This document shows positions 24,431-35,562 of a stretch of DNA of 64,000 nt, piece after piece (positions within the stretch are counted from its first letter, which is position 1; every line of letters begins with the position of its first letter). The stretch lies in the NCBI GenBank assembly GCA_964247055.1, contig OZ176053.1, positions 12,772,001 through 12,836,000 of the forward strand, read 5' to 3'. Source of the DNA: Paragordius varius. Lineage: Eukaryota > Nematomorpha. Both the position numbers and the translations under genes were made by a program. The notes beneath the pieces are model-generated. The model worked only from the letters and a program-made list of their open reading frames with translations. It ran no database searches and was not told the origin of the DNA.

Positions 24431-26119
24431 AACGAACCTGTTATATAAAACGATAGAGGCCACGCCTTAACTTTTGCATGAAACACAAGCTATTCCTCTC
24501 AAACTGCTTATTCCACCCACCCAAAAGACGGCTTTACACATGGATTTAAACCTGTGTCAAACATAGGACCAGATAGATTTATTATGAAAATATACTAATA
24601 AGGAAAACGTAAGTTCCGATTGTTTTTCCGATCACTGTTTTCTGATGGCAATCGTAACCAACATACGATTCATGACCATAAGTGCGGCACAAACTAAACC
24701 AGATTATTCCTCACTACCAAATTTCCCTGTTCAAAAACAGATTTGATACACTGAATCCTGATGATAATGCTGAAAACCTATGATCATCGATTCATTAGTA
24801 CAGCCAACTAATCCAGCCCATCCGATAATCATATGAAAATATAAGTGCACCTTGTCTCTAGACTAGCCAAGTCTGTGCGCGCCTCACAACAAAATCCATT
24901 ATTGTAATACAATTAAAAAGATTCTATGAAAATAATATTAGATAGAAAATGAACAGTAAAATATATATTACATATAAATTCAAAAAATTTAACCAAAAAT
25001 TAACGAGAAAAAAAATAAAAAATAAATATATTGATAAATAAATAAAATTAAAAATATAAAATGCGCATCTTTACAAATGAAGAATGAGGGATAAGAATGA
25101 TTCGGAGTGTGAAATATACTTTTAAAAAAATAACCTAAAAACTATTCTAACGCCATAGATTAATACCCCATTTAGCATGTTCCAAATTATAAAAAATTCT
25201 TTTATAATAATATCATTTTTAACACGATATATTTTTTATTTAAATATACGGAAAGTAGATTGTTAGTTAAAATATAAGTTTTACAAACTTAATCATCGAT
25301 AATGTTATACAATTATTTTTTTAGTAGAATTATTTAATAAAATTTAGTAAACGCAAAATGAGTTTTTTATATATTTTAACCGCATTTATTATTTATCCGA
25401 ACCTAATGAGTGATGTGCTCAAAAAAATTTAATTTTCGTTTTATTACGGTATATGTTCATTAAATTAAAATTCCATGGATGTTGATTTAGTAATATATAT
25501 TATCTATGTTTTATAAAAATTATGCCACACAATTTTAATAGGTTATAAAAAACTAAAATTTTATTAAAAAATCTATATAAAATTCTAATTTCCATTTTAA
25601 ATGATTTTCCTGCAAATAACGATGTTTTGGGATTTCTTATATTTATTGTGTTTTTGTGTATTTCGAGACCATTGAATAGAAATACACATCATTAAAATAT
25701 AAGCTTTAAATGCTCTATAATTAAAATACGTTGAACCGCTTTAAAATTTGTCATAGTTCCCACCGTGGTATAAGTAATGGGTCAAGTCGATTACAAAGAA
25801 ACTCTAATTATTATTCGTTTTTAAATTTTCAGTCAAAACTTATTTATTCCTTAAATAATCTTTTAAATATCTTAAATTATTTCCAATGAACAAACTTTAC
25901 TTTTTTGAATTTAATTGTTGTTTGTAAAAGCATATAATAAAATTTTAAATTACATGTGAAATACGTTTGCTATCATCAATAATAATAACTTGTTAACAAG
26001 TTTTATTTGGTTTCGCCTCGTTTTATTTGTTGTTTATAACTTTTGCAAGCGCCGTTGTTTTTTCACTGACATTTGTACTTACTTTGATAGCCAATTAACA
26101 ACCATAATTTAATTGTATA
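24431..26119. other. No gene recognised
   Basis: The first part (about 24,440-24,900) is less AT-rich and may be the remnant of an unrecognised element. It has no long frame, no terminal repeats and no second copy here. The remainder to 26.1 kb is featureless AT-rich sequence. Confidence 0.4.
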
Positions 26120-26400
26120 TTTTCTTAATATTTAATTTGGTTAACAAATACAACACGCCATTATTCACGTGACTAAATCTTAAACAATCATTTATTTTTC
26201 GTCAGTTTTATTTTGATTAGTTTTTTTGAATTTCTGTAGTAAAATTATATCATTTTCCGGTTATCCCTATTCTTTGCAGACATTCAAATGTAAGTATAAT
26301 TATCTTATTAGAGTATGTATGTATCTTCCAATTCCATGATTGATTATCGATTAATACAGTTCGTATAATATTTAAACCTGCAAGAATTTTTTAATTTGCG
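26120..26400 (+). repeat. Composite of two dispersed repeats
   Basis: The block TTGGTTAACAAATACAACAC followed by GTGACTAAATCTTAAAC also occurs near 27,075 and 62,545 (repeat E). It is followed by a block with CCTATTCTTTGCAGACATT-like sequence shared with about 9,590-9,880. The strong splice-acceptor-like word TTCTTTGCAG is conserved in both copies, but within repeat DNA. Confidence 0.5.
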
Positions 26401-27039
26401 CTTAAGTTCAACATCTCCTTCTGCAGATTATTAAGGAAATCGCAATATATTGTCAAGGTTTAGTGTATTATTTATGTTTGGATAAAACAACAATATTCAA
26501 AATTTTATGTGGATATGATTGATTCTATAAACATATATTTATTAAATACATTTTAAACTAGATTTAGCCCCTTCAAATTAACAGTCATTTTAATTTAATA
26601 GTCTATTCAAATTTTATTGATATCATTAGCTGATTTTAACAAAATAATGAAACTAATAAAATGTATTATGTTCAAATTATCTTAAATCAAAAACCTAATT
26701 TAATTTCATTTTTTAAAAATTCTTCTATATTATATAATTTTATATAAATATAATATATATATATATATACATGTTTCATTGTTGATCTTTTGATATTTTA
26801 TAAATGATTTATAAAGCTTGGTTTAGTTGAGTGATATAAAGAGAAAATTTAAAAAGTTATAATTGAATGACAAACATTAAAATTTTTAACTTAATACATT
26901 TGATAAGTAATACGCGAGATATTTTATTTGAAATTATATACATATTTTATGGTTTATTTTAAATATTATAGTAATTAATTTTAAATATTACATGAACAGA
27001 CATAATAATTTATCCAGTTAACCGGCCAATATGAAGTAT
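26401..27039. other. AT-rich spacer with short TA microsatellite
   Basis: No gene or repeat match seen apart from a short alternating A/T run at about 26,750-26,769. Confidence 0.45.
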
Positions 27040-27455
27040 CGTTAAGCTGAATGTTTTCATAATATTCAAATTAGTTTGGTTAATAAACAACACGCCATTT
27101 TTTACGTGACTAAATCTTGAACATCTGATTCTTCTCTTTATATTTTTTTCCCTAATTTGAATAGTTCTGTTTTTAATAATTTATTAAATTTCCACTAACC
27201 TTTTTATCAAATTCTTGGGCCTATTTGGTAAATATAAATTATATTATTTAAATTTTGGTATATATTTATTGCAAGCTAAATTTTTAATACATAAATTTAA
27301 TTTGTTAAACCGTAATTCAATAAAATGATAATATCAAAAACAAAAATGTTTGTAACTAAATGACACGTTAATTTAAACTGGCTAAACTATTTTCATAATT
27401 TGCCCTTGTCTTTGCATTATATGTTACAGATAAGGTGTTAAATGGTAGTAATGAA
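27040..27455 (+). repeat. Dispersed repeat E, copy 1
   Basis: Matches 62,520-62,960 in direct orientation. Both copies share ATTAGTTTGGTT, ACGTGACTAAAT, the long block CAAATTCTTGGGCCTATTTG and, at the right, ATAAGGTGTTA. No terminal inverted repeats or target duplication could be read, so the family is unknown. Confidence 0.6.
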
Positions 27456-27681
27456 GGTAACTGCCGCGAAACACTTGTGTAAGAATTAAATTTGGATTGA
27501 TATTCGCAAACTTATATATTTTATATATTTTGATGTGTAAGTTGCCTTGGTAATTTAAATGGTGATTTATTAATCTTTGCCTAAAGGCCAATGATTTTAC
27601 CTAAAAATAAATTTTCTTTTCGTTTTTTAAACTCTAGATGTCGAAAATGCTTTAATTCACCCTTATGAGTGAGTAAACATT

Positions 27682-27824
27682 GCTAGAAAGTTATTAGTTA
27701 TTGCCGAATAGTATATACAGCAAAAGGCAGTATTATTGGCTTATAGTTAATTTTTTTTCTTTTTACTATTTTTAGCCAATAATATTATCCTATTTACTAT
27801 TTGGCAAATAATAACTTTCTAGCA
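27682..27824. repeat. 143-bp palindrome
   Basis: TGCTAGAAAGTTATTA on the left is mirrored by TAATAACTTTCTAGCA-like sequence on the right. Continued pairing through TATTATTGGCT and AGCCAATAATA makes nearly the whole stretch a hairpin. It may be a tiny inverted-repeat MITE. No target duplication is evident. Confidence 0.6.
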
Positions 27825-28772
27825 TTATTTAATTAAACACCATAATTATCACAAAAGTAATTTAGTGAATTCAACGCTGGTATTTTAAATAAAACCTTAT
27901 TTCGTGGTTTGATAAGCGATTTCGCAGAAAAGCTAACTGAATATTTTATAACTAGATTTTACACGATTTTATTAAAAAATTTTGGTTACATTAGTTGCCT
28001 TTTTTATGTTTACTATAGTAAGACTATGATTAATGTTTAAAGACAAAGAAAGTTAAGTCTAAAGTTGAGAAATTTTTACTAAGAGGGATGCATGATCAAT
28101 GATTTTAAAGTGTTTTAACGAAAAGAGTTATTTATAAATGATGTTATTCTCAACGTGCCATATCATTCACTTGCAAAAAATATAGAAATATTTAAAGAGA
28201 AACCGATAGTGAAACCAGAACCAACATATGGCAGACAGTCTTAAAACTTCGATATTATTCGGGTAACTAGTGAGCGGCCTAATTTTGATTTAAAATTCCA
28301 TCCCACTGAAAGAAACGCTTTTAATTTTATCTATATTTTTGTCCTAAAAAAATTTAATAGGCAAAAATATGTAGATAAAATTTAGGCAGAAAAAAGCTCC
28401 ATATCAAACTACTACTTTTTTTATTTCACAACATAAATATATAAAGTTATATCAAATAATTCGAATTTTATATTTGCGTTCATCAATTTTATATAAGTGC
28501 GAATCTGAATTTTAAGTCCTAATAATCTCCAAGACGTAGTTTAAATCGAAGGACCGAAATGAATGTGGTTGTAACCAAGCGTTTAAACATTTTTGTTTTT
28601 AACTGCATCATTATGCATTTTTTAACAATTATATTAGTGTATATTCAATATATTTCAATTTGTGATATGTTAACGTTTATATTTAAATTATTAAATTATT
28701 GTTCGTATTTTGTTACATCGACAATTGTTATTTGGGAACTTTTTATTATTAATAATTTCACCCTTGAGCTTT

Positions 28773-28871
28773 AGTATTATTTTCGATTAAAATAGTAGGG
28801 TTAATATGTTAGATGTTAGAGTAGTATTATTTTCGATAAAAATAGTAGGGTTAATATGTTAGATGTTAGAG
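28773..28871 (+). repeat. 50-bp tandem duplication
   Basis: Two adjacent units starting AGTATTATTTTCGAT at 28,773 and 28,823 differ by about one base. This is a recent local duplication in otherwise unique AT-rich sequence. Confidence 0.9.
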
Positions 28872-29719
28872 GTTCCACTTCTCTTTGAAAATAGCTTTAA
28901 ATAACCTTTTTGTGAGTGAAATTGCTTACTTTTTATTTGGCTAAAATGTTTTTAATATTGATGCACATACATTGTTTATTTGAAATTCGAAAAAAATGCA
29001 AATGTTATGAGTGTATCGGAAATATCGATCAAAAACGCATCTTGAGATGGATTTCAGTAAATGATTATATCCTAAAAATAGTAGGATAAATTTTTATTGG
29101 AAAATTGAAATTTCATAATAGGATTGTTTAAACAATGGTTTGGTATCTTTTTAAATTCCATCATATCATATATTAGGAAATATAATAGGCAAATATTTTT
29201 TATAATTTTTACATGTTTTGCATAAACCAACAATAAGAACCTTGTTTGGACCGACCTTTTCTTTATAAATTTTAAAGGCTCTTATAACGCTTCATCAAAA
29301 TGTTGATATTAAAACTTTTGACATTTGTATCCTACCGATATCAATTAAGTTATAATGCAATTTAAACAATGTTTTTAGATATATTTTAAGAGTACTTAAC
29401 CTTTAAATAAATTTCTTTCATTTTTGGTATTTATTAAGGCTGTTGGTAATTATATACAAAAAATTATATAAATATTAAGACATTTGTGTTATTGCAGATT
29501 AAATAATTCCAGAACAACCTCAAAATACAATTTCAAACGATATGTCAGTGCCCAATAAAAAAGGTTATATCAAATTTACCATTAAATTTTTATGATTTGA
29601 TTATCAAAAATTTTTTACATACTATAATTTTTGATCAAAACATACGTTGAAATAATACTTTTGTTATTTGTATAATTTTGCTAACTAAAATATTTGATAT
29701 TTGGTAAGAATGCTCAACA

Positions 29720-32700
29720 GTCTGAAAATAAATCCACACAGTGATCGATTTTTACTATACCTTGAGGGGAATACCATATGCATTTTATTGTATGTTAAGT
29801 AATTTTATTGCCAGTCAAATAACATAAATTTATCAAATGCGTAAAATACTGACCCACAAAATTTTTTCGTAGTACCCATATGAAAGAGGATTGACGTGAG
29901 AATTAACATAGGCTTTACATAATTTGATGGATATTTTGTAATGAAAAATTTTGAGAATATTATAGCAATTTATGTTAACATATGAAATATTGATGTTAGG
30001 TATTTAGATGCGGAATTTTGTGGATTATTCTCTTTAATAAATTAATATATAAAAAAATAGGGATTTTAAGATTATTTTCGTTAATTATTCCTAATTAAAT
30101 TTAATAATTAATATTTTTTATGATAAATATCTGTATTAATCAAAATTGGTATTGTTATTTTATATTGTTATTACTAATAAATAACACATGCTAATATATA
30201 TTTGTGAAAAATAAAGTATTAGATTGTTTTTTAATTTGTTTTATTAATATTTAAGTATTTCAGACATTTTATTTAGGTAAAAATTTTAATAAATTTAGTC
30301 AAGTTTAATTTTTTTTGTTTTTTAATTTTAATTGTGATTAATATTACATATTTTGGACATTTTAAGAAATAGAGGTAAAAATTACCGTTTTAAATTAGTA
30401 AAAATTTAATTCTTTTCTGTTAAGTTTTGCATTGTTAATCGTAATTAATTACTACATATTTTGTACATTATAAATATAGGTAAAAATTTCGGTTTTTGGT
30501 AAATTAAGTAAAAATTTAATATTTTTCTGTTTTTTAGGTTTTATGTTAATTGTAATTTTATGACATAAAATGGAAATTTTAATAATTACAGGTAAAAATT
30601 GTGGTTTTTAATAAATTTGTACAAATTTATTTTTTTTTTGTTTTATTTAACATTGTTAAAAATTAATTCCTACATATTTTGAACATTTAAATAGTTACAA
30701 AAATTGTGGTTTTTAATAAATTTAGTCAAATATAATTTTTGTTTTATTTATTTTGTTAATTTTAAATAATTTTATTTTGACATACTATAATAAAGATAGG
30801 TAAAATTATTCAGATCTAAGAATTTTTTGTTTATCTATATTGCATTGAAAATAAATAATAATTTTAATATATTTTTGCTATAATTATAAAAACAGGTAGA
30901 AAATACTTGGGTTAAGAAATTTTTTTATTATTTTTTAGTTATATTGAAAATTTTACAAAAATTTTTGTTATATTAATAAATACAGGTAAATATATTATAG
31001 TTTAAGAAAATTTATGTTTTTCCAATTTGTTTTTAAGGTATTGCACTGTTAATTAATTATATTAATATTTTTGACATACATTAATAAAGACAGATATTCA
31101 ATGTTTTTCGGTTTTATATTTAAAAATACCCACCAATAAAAATAATCTATATTCACATAAAACATCGCTGTATAGATGCATAAATATATTTTATAAATTT
31201 TAGTGGTTAAAATACTAATTAAATAACTCAAAATATTCTCCACCGATATTTTTCAATCAAAGCTATAAACAATAAGGAAACAATTTTTAATTATAGATAA
31301 ATTTATTTTAAATCTATTATCATAATATAGATCAAAAATTGATGTTGAAAGCATTTTTTGAAATTAGCATTCTTATTGATTTTTACAGGTACTTTGATGA
31401 TTTTAATATTGGTACACGATGCCGTGTGCGTTCATGGTGATCTTAACTCTTAGATTAAGATATCATGAGATGCCAAAAATAACTAGGAAATGTAGATAAT
31501 CATGAAAATTACAATCATCTTCATTTTCTGGGATGATTATATCAATTAAAATATAAGATAGAAACGTTTTTGATTAAAGTATTAGAAAATTAATACCTGG
31601 ATAGAAATATTTTCAACATAATTATGTTAAAACATTCAAAGTTTGAAAGGGGACTAAAGGTTGACCTGGTTTCTCAACAACTTTTGCAAAAAAATATTTT
31701 TTACATGATAAAAAATTAAAAATGATATTTTATGTTTTTGCCTTTTCGTTCTACCAGCCAAATTTTAAAAAATATGAAAAGGCTTATATATTAATGACGT
31801 CAAATAGAAAATAGACCAAAAACTAGGCAAAAAGAACACTAACATTGTTTTTTGTTGAAGAATAGTTTTTCATATTTAGTTTAGGATGGTAGAACGAAAA
31901 CGCAAATTGAACGCATGAAATATCATTTTTGAATTTTTTTTCATGAATAAAATTTTTTTTATTTACTTGGTAAAAGTGCAGGTCAACCTTATTTAGTACC
32001 CTTTCAAAGTTTGCAATATTCAAAATTACAATAAAATACTTCTAGAATCCAGGTATCAATTTTTCAATACTAAATACGTTTCTATCTTATATTTTAGTTG
32101 TTATAATCAACCCAGAAAATGATGGTGATTGTAATTTTCAAGATTATCTACATTACCTAGTGAAATTGGGCTAAATTATGTAAAACCGTAATTTCTATCT
32201 GCATTTATAAAAATATATTAAAATTTATTAATAATTAACAATACAAAACATAAAAAAAGAATATCTACTTAAATTTTATTCCTAATAATATATATTAATA
32301 TATTAAAATACTAAAAAATTAATTAACAATGCAAAAACTAAAAAACAAAACAATCTAAAATCTAATTAAATTTTTACAAATATATATATTCCTATGTTTT
32401 TTTAATTAGTACAGTAATAACTATATAAAAAAATAATAAATTTTCGATTAATACAGGTATTTATCCTGTTAAAAATATTAATTATTAGATTTAATTAGGA
32501 ATATTTAACATAAATATTCTTAAAATACCTATTATTTATTAATTTATTAAAGATGAAAACCCACAAAATTCCGCATCTAAATATGTAACAACAATATTAC
32601 AAATGTTAACATATGCTATAATATCCCCAAAATTTATCATTACAAAATATCCATCAAATTAAAACTATGTTAATTCTCACGTCAATCCTCATTCATATGT

Positions 32701-32812
32701 GTACTACGAAAAAATTTTGTGAATCAGTATTTTACGCATTTGATAAACCAGTTATGTTATTTGACTGGCAATAAAATTACTTAACATACATTAAAATGCA
32801 TATTGTATATAC
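29720..32812. repeat. Fold-back element with asymmetric tandem array
   Basis: Outer arms pair over several hundred bases: ATTGCCAGTCAAATAACATA near 29,810 with its complement near 32,757, and GATGCGGAATTTTGTGG near 30,008 with its complement near 32,560. Inner arms pair around a centre near 31,820: AGGTTGACCTGGTT near 31,650 with its counterpart near 31,983, and TTCGTTCTACCA near 31,746 with its complement near 31,888. The left half is longer because it carries an array of ~100-bp repeats (30,240-31,110) that has only about two units on the right. Long inverted arms built partly of tandem repeats are the hallmark of fold-back elements. No transposase is present. Confidence 0.7.
30240..31110 (+). 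repeat. ~100-bp tandem array, about eight diverged units
   Basis: The word AGGTAAAAATT or a close variant recurs near 30,277, 30,373, 30,479, 30,592, 30,698, 30,797, 30,895 and 30,985, a spacing of 90-113 bases. Each is followed by a TTTTAA(T/G)AAATTT block, a T-rich tract and a TTAATTATT(A)-type block. Units are diverged but clearly related. The right arm of the surrounding fold-back element (about 32,200-32,400) has roughly two units in reverse complement. Confidence 0.7.
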
Positions 32813-35554
32813 CAGGGGTGGCCAACGAGGTGACCGCGGTCACTTTCGTGACCGCGACAACTCAAAAAGTGACCGCCTGAAAATATTTTTTTAAAAAAAT
32901 TTTATTGATTTTTTTCGGATAGTTGGCTACTTCTGAGCGAATTTAAATTTAAAATACAAAAAAATACGGTTTAAATTAAAAAAAAACGTCTAAGAAAAGG
33001 GTGTAAAAAAATTATTTTATTAATTATAATTCATATGTTTTGGAGCATTTGCATTAAAACTTAAAATCAGTCATTTCCCTTGAATATATCAAAACTTTGA
33101 GCAAAGCTTATTCATAAATCAGAAGCATAATCGTGAAGTTAGATTTGATTTGATACACCAAAAGTAGGTTTTTAAAACTTATATTTTAGAATGAGCCAAA
33201 AAAAGTTGTACAGATACAAGAAAGATTGGGAGCATGAATACTTTTTTATTATGATAAATGAAACATGCACCTGTCTAATATGCAATAGTACTGTTGCTTT
33301 GCCCAAAAAGTCAAATATTGAAAGACATTATAGATCTCTGCATCCACATTACTCCAAAAACCACCCCTTACAAACTCAAGAACGCAACATTAAAGTAAAG
33401 GAATTAAAAGAACAATTATCCGCCTCACAAAATAGCATACTTAAATACAACAAAGACTATAAAAATGCTACGATTGCTTCATTCAAGGTAGCGGAAATAC
33501 TCATTCGGAACAATAAGCCATTCCAAGATGGTGAAATATTTAAAGAAGCCTTTATTAGCGCTTGTGATATTTTATTAGAAAATTTTGATAACAAAAATAA
33601 TATTATGACAGCTATTAAAAGCATAAGCTTATCGAGAAATACCGTTATGCGCAGGGCTGAAGATATTAGTAATAATCTTGATGAAATTTTACATGAAAAT
33701 ATTGATAACTGTATTTTTTTTCCTTGCAACTCGATGAGTCCACCGATTATGTTGGAATCGCCCAATTATGCATTTTTATTCGTATGATATTTAGTGATTT
33801 ATCTGCAAAGGAGGAATTATTAACTATAATACCACTCCACGAACGAACCAGAGGGCAGGCTATTTTTGATTCTTTTTATAAATTTATCACAGATACGAAA
33901 CTTCCCATCGTAAAACTCGCATCTATAACTACTGATGGAGCTCCAGCTATGATTGGCGTTAACAACGGCTTTATCGCTTTATGTAAAAATCACAGTGCAT
34001 TTCCCAAGTTCATTGATTACCATTGTATAATCCATAATCAAGTTTTATGTTCAAAAGTTTTAAAATACCATCATGTAATGAACCCCTGTTTTAAAATTGT
34101 TAACGCCATTCGAACAAAAAGCTTGTCCCGCCGCCAATTTCGAATTTTGTTAAATGAGTACGGCGTTTAATATGGAGAACTTTTATTACATACTGATGTA
34201 AGGTGGTTGAGTCGTGCCGCATTTTTAATTAGATTTAGGCAACTTTTACCACAAATAGAAATTTTTTTAGAGAATTCTAAATTTTCATACCCTGAATTGA
34301 AAGATCAAGATTGGCTGCTTGATCTTGCATTTTTATGCGATATCACGGAAAAATTGCATAAATTAAACATTCAATTACAAGGAAAAGATAAAACAATAAT
34401 GGATATGATGGGTGCTTTAAAATCTTTTAAGGAAACACTAACAGTAGTAGAAACACAATTAAAAAACCGAGATTTAAAACATTTTTTTAATCTGGCAGCG
34501 GTGTCTGAAAAAATAGAGAATCTCTCTTTTGAAAAATATGCAGATGATATTGGTCTGCTTATTAATGATTTTGAAAAACAATTTTCATCTATAAATAAAC
34601 TTGAAGACATCGCTATTTTTTTATCATGCCCATTTAATAATAATAATAATAATGTTGAATATATTGCTCAAAAACTCAGCCACTTTCTTGGTGTACCAAA
34701 TTTAGCAGAGTTGGAAGAGGAATTAATAAATGTTAAATGCGATATCCATCTAAAATCATTAGGATCAGATATATATAAATTTATAAATAAAGATAAATAC
34801 CCCCATATTTTGAAAACCGCTGCATTATTCAATTCTTTTTTTGGATCCACATATTTATGTGAATCGGCTTTTTCAATTATGAATGCTATCAAAACTAAAC
34901 AGAGGTCACAATTAACTAATAAACATTTAGAATCATGTTTGAGAATTGCTTTGACTTCATTTAAACCTAATTTAGATAAACTTTCTGAATTTTTTCGCAG
35001 TCGGGCGTTTTAAATATTTTTTTCTTTATTAAATATGGATGTTTATCGAGTTGTATTTTCGCTTAGGAAAAAGCCGATTTACTAAAAAATATGTGGATAG
35101 AATTAAAACTGATACAATTTTAATGTACTCTTATTTATGTTCAAATTATGGTTCTAAATTGGAATGCTATTTTTTATTTCTTTTATTTTTTGTATCATAA
35201 TGTATTCTCCCCTGTAATTTCAAATGCATTGTTTAAATTTTTATATTGTAAAATTTCATATAATAGAAATTTAATAAATAAATATTTTGAAGTGTTTTAT
35301 GTTGGTTAAAAAATTAAGGTAGTTAATAACCCGTTGTCTTTTAATTAAAATTATTTTTGTATTTGGTTGATAGATAAAAAAATTACAATTTTAAAATGGT
35401 TTAAACAAGTCACTCTAATCTGTAAAGCAGGTATATACATCATTTAAAGTGTTGATTGAGTTTTTTTGATAAATATTTCTGGGTGACCGCGAACTCTTTT
35501 TTTAACAAAAAAGCCAAAAAAAAGCTCGCGACAAAAAAAGTGTGGCCACCCCTG
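32813..35554 (+). mobile_element. Nearly intact hAT transposon, 2,742 bp
   Basis: Ends CAGGGGTGGCCA and TGGCCACCCCTG are perfect 12-bp inverted repeats. They are flanked by a perfect 8-bp duplication GTATATAC (32,805-32,812 and 35,555-35,562), itself a palindrome. Subterminal motifs GTGACCGCG occur at 32,830 (within the perfect palindrome GTGACCGCGGTCAC), 32,848 and 35,483, with a shorter version at 32,869. Such clusters are typical transposase-binding sites. One long coding region (33,191-35,013) fills the middle. Element length, ends and 8-bp duplication are all standard for hAT. It inserted between the right tip of a fold-back element and a tandem-unit region, and it looks the youngest element in the window. 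Confidence 0.96.
33191..35013 (+). pseudogene. hAT transposase (BED finger), two lesions
   Basis: Encodes about 607 codons, the usual size for a BED-type hAT transposase, resembling the animal ZBED5/GTF2IRD2/SCAND3 group. The start at 33,191 gives MSQKKLYRYKKDWEHEYFF, then a BED-like zinc finger with CLIC (residues about 29-32) and an HYRSLH histidine pair near 46-51. The core follows: LDESTDY carrying the first catalytic Asp, TTDGAPAM with the second, CIIHN, and HTDVRWLSRAAF. The C-terminus has FFGSTYLCESAFSIMNAIK, with the catalytic Glu in the CESAF motif and the hAT dimerisation region. The frame shifts by one base at about 33,712-33,724 beside a T run, and a TAA interrupts at 34,168-34,170 between LLNEYGV and YGELLLH. 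All other motifs look whole, so inactivation is recent. Confidence 0.93.
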
Positions 35555-35562
35555 GTATATAC

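Noticed and set aside
27431-27458. Micro-exon-like island between TTACAG and GTAACT
   Set aside because: The same ATAAGGTGTTA sequence occurs at 62,940 as part of dispersed repeat E, so it belongs to a repeat.
29513-29563. 51-base island between TTCCAG and GTTATA reading EQPQNTISNDMSVPNKK in one phase
   Set aside because: It looks protein-like but is isolated. The stronger acceptor upstream puts a stop in that phase, and no joining exon could be found. Kept only as a weak possibility.
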